Origin: Mactra quadrangularis
Lineage: Eukaryota > Mollusca > Bivalvia > Venerida > Mactridae
Assembly (NCBI GenBank): GCA_025267735.1
Contig: CM046307.1
Coordinates: 59,639,395 to 59,703,394, forward strand
Length of the DNA: 64,000 nt
Direction of reading: 5' to 3'
The translations under genes were made by a program, and so were the position numbers. Positions 58,213 through 64,000 of this stretch are shown here, piece after piece. The notes under the pieces were generated by a model. The model was not told where the DNA came from and ran no database searches. It saw only the letters and a program-made list of their open reading frames with translations. Position 1 is the stretch's first letter, and each line of letters starts with the position of its first letter.

Positions 58213-60027
58213 TACGGAAAATATCGTTGTCGTCACATGTTCAACGTGAATTTTATGATTAATCTAGAAGTAGAATTTTGTTAATTTTTATGAGAAAAAT
58301 CTTAATGAATCACTTTTGCTTTCAATTAAATATTCAAGTTAATATAAGTTAATACATATTAATATATATATATTATATATATTCAAGTTATGTTATTCCA
58401 AAGAAATCTATATCACATGTATTTGATTGGCAAATATTAAAAGAAGGGTATTGTAGACCTATACCAAGGACCCTATATAACACAGTCCTTGTGTATACGT
58501 GTATGTAAAATATTCGCACTTCTATGTAAAGAAACTAATTTAATTAGTGTTGAAATCTCATCTCTTCATTTAAAGGGACTCAATCAGCATTACCGTCAAC
58601 TGGCTAAAGAAATTGCTGTGGTCGAGTACGCACGGTCATTTATATTTCACAAACTTCCGACAAGGAGCATAAGTCCCATGAAATATTTAATGAAGTCGAG
58701 CCCCTCTTGAAGAAATCTATGATTCATTTATCTTGTAAGTACATGCACGTGAGTACTAGAATACGCCAATTGAACTGCACCACTTGATGACATTGTACTT
58801 ACTCTCCATTCTTTACATTCCTAGAAATGTAGACAAGAGGAGAAATGCAATTAAGTCATAGTCAAAATATAAGTCATCAACATTTTTTTCATTTTCACCT
58901 TCAAACTCAAAGGCTTTAAATATGAATATCTTCCCGGCAGTAAATATGTAATATTTAAAAAATCTTAAATTTTTTATTTATTTGTTATTTTATTCAATAA
59001 TAATATCTTGAATCAAAATAAACTTGATCTTGAATTCAAACAACCACCCTAATTAGAAATTAAACATTAATACATAAGCAATTAAGTTCTTAAAAACATA
59101 TTTTTTCGGGTACAAAAAAGTAGAAAAAATATTATAGTAGATGAAACATTTTTAGGACATAAATGTACATTGAATATCTATACGCGTAGCGTGCAATAAT
59201 TTACGAGACTTTGGCTACACTAATACAAAGACATATCGTACATGCAATAATTCCTTATCATCATAACATGATTAAACGGCTGTTATAAGATTATCTGATA
59301 TATCTAGATGCTACATTGTATTCATTGTATATCCTAGGACAGGATAGTTGAGATTCTGGAAATGAGCCTGAATGCCTTAGAAATGACCAAAACTCAGAAG
59401 CTTCCGGGGGCCACCGCCCCTGGACCCAGGTTAGGCTCTTGACTAGGACCCATCAGGAGCCCTTACAGCCCCTGGACTTCAAGTCGTCTTGTTCATTTTC
59501 CACCGCCCCTATAGCTAGAATGTTCCGCCCCCCCCCCCCGTAACTAGAAATCCTGGATGCTCCTATTAGATTTTATATTAACTAAATTATTCCATGGATT
59601 ATATAGATGATTATTGAAGATAAAAAATAGCTACAGATCAGTTGATTTTTAAAAACAATTGACGTTGCGTGATGATAGATTGTCCTAGGTGCAAGCGTGC
59701 AAAACAAAATCTCTATTTTAGTTAAATGTTAAGATAATTTAATGCTTTCAATGCTTTGATTCTAAATATACGTAGCAATAGACCATCCGAGCACGTTACA
59801 GTGCGGATTACGAAATAGTATCGAATTTCAAGTACCGGATATTAAACTTTAGACAAGAAAATATCTCAATCATTAAAATAAATTTTAAAAATATAACTTT
59901 AATTTTATTTTTACTTACTTTTTACTATGGTGTTATTGAGAACATAAAATAAGACAAAGATTTTTTTTTATTTTACCAAAAATCTAAAAACGTAAACATT
60001 AGCTCCGCAGTAAATCAGTAGCAAAAC
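58213..60027. other. Upstream region of BRIX1
   Basis: This is mostly AT-rich sequence with no recognised coding exon. A GC-rich segment at about 59345-59567 (CTTCCGGGGGCCACCGCCCC, a run of 13 C) looks like a piece of a DNA transposon. The BRIX1 promoter must lie near the right end, but no TATA box or other core element can be assigned. Confidence 0.4.
59345..59567. mobile_element. GC-rich transposon-like fragment
   Basis: In reverse complement the right end reads CATCCAGGATTTCTAGTTAC followed by a G-run and CGGAACATTC. This resembles hAT-type MITE ends that I recall from invertebrates. The base composition is unlike everything around it. Left end and target duplication are not clear. Confidence 0.4.
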
Positions 60028-63000
60028 ATGGGTAAGCGATCTCGAAAACAAACTGCTGCCGAACCTGTTAAAAAGAAACCAAAAGATGACACAGATGAAA
60101 TAATATTAGCCCCAGTAATAAGTTCCGACGAACCACCTCTAAAACAAGTAAATTAATTCATTGATTTTCATAGTTTCTACGGTTTATTGTTACATCGCGA
60201 AAACTCATTACATTTGAGAATTACATGCAGCTGCTAAATTTGCAATTTTTAATTCTCTGTTTTAGTAAGCATCAAACGTTAATAGACATCATGCTTTGAT
60301 TTAATTGCCATGTACATTTGTTTACATAAGTGAACAATCAATGTCAAAACACGAAGCTTTATAATTAGTTTTTAGAAGCATGCTGTTAGGTAAGACCACA
60401 GTCTAGACAAGTGTAGGTGTTAGGGGACAAGTCACTGTATTTTATCATCTATTGGGTTTGTATTGTAATATTAGACATAGTGTGTTGTTTTTAACACTTG
60501 AAATATTAGTGTTACGTAGTGATTTTCTCAGTTGTATAGTACACCCCTCATTGGGTATATACATTATACATATAAGTGTGTCTGTTTACTAAAATACTAG
60601 TACCTGTCAAGCCTGTTAACTAATTGTATATACTAAATGTAAATCATTTATATAAAATGTAATATCAAATACTCAAAATTAAGAAAGGATGACAAGGTAT
60701 AGAAATAGGCATTGAAATAAGTATAATATTGTCTTTTACTGTTTACATCATATAAATAATGTGTTACATGATAATATAACATACAGTTTTATATGTTTTA
60801 CTTTTAGGTAAAATGGACAAACAAAGAACGTGTCTTAGTATTTTCTTCCAGAGGAATCTCTCACAGAGCTCGTCACTTGATGATAGATCTCAGAACTATG
60901 ATGCCACACTCAAAAGCAGGTTGGATAAGCAGATTTATTCAATTATATCTTACTATATTTTTATCTATTTTTTTTTATAAAATATTCTAACATAGGCACG
61001 TAAGCTTTCACTAAAATATTTTTCCTTGTTTTCTTTTATTTTTTAATATGAAAGCCAAAAGAAGTTTAGAACCAAGAGCTTCACTTATAATATTCTTTTT
61101 AGATGCTGCTGGTGCATACTAGGGCTAAGGTAAACAATCAGAAATGCATCACATTTTGAAAAAAAATGTAGTTGTTAAAATATTATTGCACTGTGTATGC
61201 TTCAGTCAACACCTTTCAAACACGAAATTCACACACTTACAGGGCTTTTTCAGCCTATCTCACGGGGCCGATATTCGGCCCCGTTCCCAATGCCAAATAA
61301 CGACCATTTTTCCCAATTTCAAGAAAAAAATTCCCAATCTCGTTGAATAATTCCCCTTTGAATAAGATGCCTTTGGACTTAACAAAAGAAATCACGAAAC
61401 TTCAACTTTCGCGGATCATTTGTTTACTTTTTATCGGTGACCCGTGAAATCCGCTGTCCGTGAAAATCATAAGTAAAATTTATCAAACTCCCCGCAGCGG
61501 TTATCTCCCTTTATCAAATCAATAACAAGTAGCAAAGCGTGACGTAAGCACTGTGAGGAGTTTGGAAATTTATTCGTCGCACTGCGGGTTATTTAACGTA
61601 AAATAACAGTTAAAACTAACAATTTTGTCATCAATTTACCTTTTAATAGCCTTTAATAAGTTTATAACGCACAAACTTATGTTCTATTGTTTGAAACGAA
61701 ATCACACGAACCATTACGATGTATTGTCATATATTTTCGCGACCACCGCAAGATCGCAAATTCGTTTGAAACATTTTTGATTCGCGCTTGTTATAAAATA
61801 AATATTTGTTTATATTTTTCATCTTGATTAAACAATAGTTGCCTCAGGGAGCGACACAAACAAAAAATTGATTCCGTTTTCGTACGTGTGCTCTCAAAAT
61901 AAACCCTAAATAACAGTGATTTTCTTCTTTGTCAACAATATCTTATTCTTAACTGGTTTAGTTTTAAGAATTTTCGTCTGACATATCTGCCTGTGTTTTA
62001 AAACAAACAGTTACAAAATTATTTGATTTAACACCTATACACCTTGGCAGAACCCATTGTGAAGTGTAGTTCAATACTGTAACTTTCATTGGTTACCAAC
62101 TTGCCTGGGATGCACAAAAATGTTTTTGATAATTCAAGGTCTCAGACATATTTCATTATGTTTGATAATAAAAATAACTTATCATTTTTTCATATTATTT
62201 TACTTGTAAAGAGAGCATGGAATTTAAGAAATAAGGAAGTAATCAAGTACAATCAAAATAAGAATCATAAAAATAATGGATACATGAGAATTTGCAATGA
62301 ATACTTTACTGAATTGTCTGAACAAACTCTTGAATGGCACTGCAACACCTTCAGAGACACCAAAGCAATTGTTTATGCATACTGTATAAAGATTTATTGC
62401 AGAAAAATTAAATTATGAAATATCCAAATTGGTTTGATTTGTCAATATTTTTTCCCAAATCTGACTATTCACCGCGTTAAAAATTCCCAATTTGGGCAGG
62501 GGCCTTTTTCCCAAAACCCCCTGAAAAAGCCCTGACTTATGAGGTTTATGTTATGGTAGTAATTTATTCATGTTTATCAATTTTCTGTTAAAACCTTTCA
62601 GAATCCAAGATGGATAGAAAAGATCAATTATTTGTCATTAACGAGGTATATATCTCTTATATTCTTTATTGTTTAAATTTTTTTAATGACATGAAAGTTA
62701 GCTATAATTGTAATTATAGCAGAGATTTTTGAACATTGGAATGATGCTATGGGGGCCAATACTTATTCATAGCTGTGAATATTATCTGTATTATAGACTA
62801 TAATTAAATTTTTGTACTTCAATCTAAACCCTTGAACATGACATAATTGATTCAAATATTTACCTATGGTGTCTGAACAATTTCTTATTAAGGGATTGAC
62901 AGGTGTAAACAATTTCTGGTATACTGATGTAATACCACTAGATACTGGTTTAGTTAAGACATAAGTTTTCAAGTTACCATATTCTATTGATTCTATGCTT

Positions 63001-63796
63001 ACTTGATCTTGTATCAAGCAATCATGTGGGGTAAAGATCACCTTAATCATTATCAGGACTATCAAGTAATAGCCCTAGTTCTAAAGTGAAGTGCTAATAT
63101 GGAAAAGAAATTTATTTTAAATTGCCTCATATGTTATTTTACTGAGTTGGATTTTGTATGTAAGAAAAAACTTACTATAGTTAATATTGTAAGCTTGAAA
63201 AAAGATGTCATGAATCAACGAAGGAAACTAATTTAATGAATGACCAATGTGTAACAATTTGTGTAACCTCAACTACTGGATGATGTTTTGTTTCAAATGA
63301 TATATGCCAGTTAATTTTATACATAATTTAGGGCTTTTTTTCAATGTTTGGGGAAGGGGCCTGGGGCCTATTCTTTGGGGAAATTTTATCGCAATTTCAT
63401 ATAAAGGGGAACAAAAAATCCAAGTTAAACTCCAAATTTGGGGAAAACTGCATGATTTTAAAGAAATTTCATGAGGGGAAGGCGCCTGTAAACGGCCCCT
63501 GTTTCATAAGGAAAAAAGGCCTGCATGATATATAGTTTATTTATGCAAACAATATTGATGGGTACAAATGTACTAGCAGCAAAAAAGAGTTCATACTTAC
63601 ATGTATCTGATATTTACATCTAATACATGCATATACAACAATTAGCAGTTAAATATAAAATAATTTAATATCAAGGTATGTCGTTCTGATTGATTTATGT
63701 TTAATACAATGTATTTATTCTTCAGATATGTGAAATGAAAAATTGTAACAAATGTATATTCTTTGAAGCTAAAAAGAAGATGGATTTATACATGTG
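60028..63796 (+). CDS. BRIX1: BRX1 ribosome biogenesis protein, N-terminal part (runs off the window)
   Basis: Four exons are visible: 60028-60147, 60808-60919, 62602-62645 and 63726-63796, giving 115 residues of about 350 in the family. The start is set by an in-frame TAG at 60019-60021 and a good context (AAC before, G after). The N-terminus is a basic, lysine-rich nuclear tail (MGKRSRKQ, KKKPKDD). The Brix domain then starts with KWTNKERVLVFSSRGISHRA, SKMDRKDQLFVINE and CEMKNCNKCIFFEAKKKMDL, which are hallmark BRX1 segments. BRX1 acts in the nucleolus in 60S subunit assembly, working with EBP2 and RPF-family partners on 27S pre-rRNA. The gene ends at a TG|GTGAGT donor 204 bp before the window edge; the rest lies outside. 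Confidence 0.95.
61240..62534. mobile_element. 1.3-kb element with perfect 14-bp CAGGGCTTTTTCAG termini
   Basis: CAGGGCTTTTTCAG at 61240 and CTGAAAAAGCCCTG at 62521 are exact inverted copies. The 5-bp duplication ACTTA flanks them (61235-61239 and 62535-62539). Internal ends both carry TTCCCAAT-rich sequence. A 109-residue ORF at 62089-62418 is not recognised as a transposase. It lies in BRIX1 intron 2 and carries the nested MITE at 61484-61564. Confidence 0.85.
61484..61564. mobile_element. 81-bp MITE nested in the 61240-62534 element
   Basis: It has CAAACTCCCCGCAG at the left and CTGTGAGGAGTTTG at the right, the same termini as 8013-8344. Flanks AAAATTTAT and GAAATTTAT differ by one base, matching a 9-bp duplication. 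Confidence 0.7.
63329..63523 (-). mobile_element. 195-bp MITE, inverted relative of 4248-4443
   Basis: Reverse complement matches 4248-4443 along its length (ACAGGGGCCGTTTACAGGCG, TTTGGAGTTTAACTTGGATT, CAGGCCCCTTCCCCAAACA). It lies in BRIX1 intron 3. No clear target duplication is seen. Confidence 0.8.
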
Positions 63797-64000
63797 GTGA
63801 GTCAGAATATTCTGTTATGTTATACTAATCAAAATGTGAGGTCAGCAATTTCTGAACAAGTAAAGTGGTCAGAAAAATACTTTAGTGGCAGTGATATTAC
63901 CTAGAATTGCTGGGCATGTAGTCTAGTGTATCAACAATCCAACCAGTCATGGACTTACTTCATGTATGCATGATCACTTTTTGTGTGACACTTGAATTCC

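Noticed and set aside
58489..58710. 73-residue ORF between the foldback element and BRIX1
   Set aside because: No homology was recognised, no flanking splice sites agree and there is no coding signal beyond being open.
54508..60027. Simple bidirectional promoter for PAIP1 and BRIX1
   Set aside because: The two start codons are 5.5 kb apart with a large transposon between. Divergent orientation alone does not support shared control.
62089..62418. 109-residue ORF inside the 1.3-kb element as a transposase
   Set aside because: It is lysine- and asparagine-rich from base composition, too short, and no catalytic motif was recognised.

Overview
The window is AT-rich, intron-rich animal DNA. Short exons with GT-AG junctions sit in long introns full of tRNA-derived SINEs, hAT-like MITEs, worn non-LTR retrotransposon pieces and minisatellites. 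This style fits a mollusc, most likely a bivalve, but that placement is an inference from base composition and repeat style and was not checked by any search.

Region 1 (1-39706, + strand) is one very large gene that enters from the left. Its 39 visible exons join in a single open frame of 1637 codons including the stop. They encode tandem ENPP (ectonucleotide pyrophosphatase/phosphodiesterase) modules: the C-terminal nuclease-like part of module A, a complete module B with every catalytic and metal-binding residue, and a complete module C that has lost three of six metal ligands. Modules B and C each have 17 exons with the same intron phases, so the gene grew by duplication of a whole 17-exon module. 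No signal peptide, transmembrane helix or somatomedin-B segment separates the modules. The 5' end lies outside the window.

Region 2 (39707-45049) holds no recognisable coding gene. It contains dispersed repeats, a hAT MITE and the probable 3' UTR of the next gene.

Region 3 (45050-54507, - strand) is a nine-exon PAIP1-like translation regulator of 317 residues. It has a PAM2 motif for binding poly(A)-binding protein and a MIF4G domain.

Region 4 (54508-60027) separates two divergent genes. It is dominated by a 3.5-kb foldback element with arms of about 700 bp, arms built of diverged repeats about 205 bp long, and a perfect 9-bp target-site duplication. Region 5 (60028 to the right edge, + strand) holds the first four exons of BRIX1, a ribosome-biogenesis factor.

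The three genes do not form a pathway. PAIP1 and BRIX1 both concern protein synthesis, but nothing here shows shared control. The main biological interest is the multi-module ENPP chain pairing an intact module with a degenerate one, followed by the foldback element and a fossil exon with a transposon 16 bp from a live splice site.
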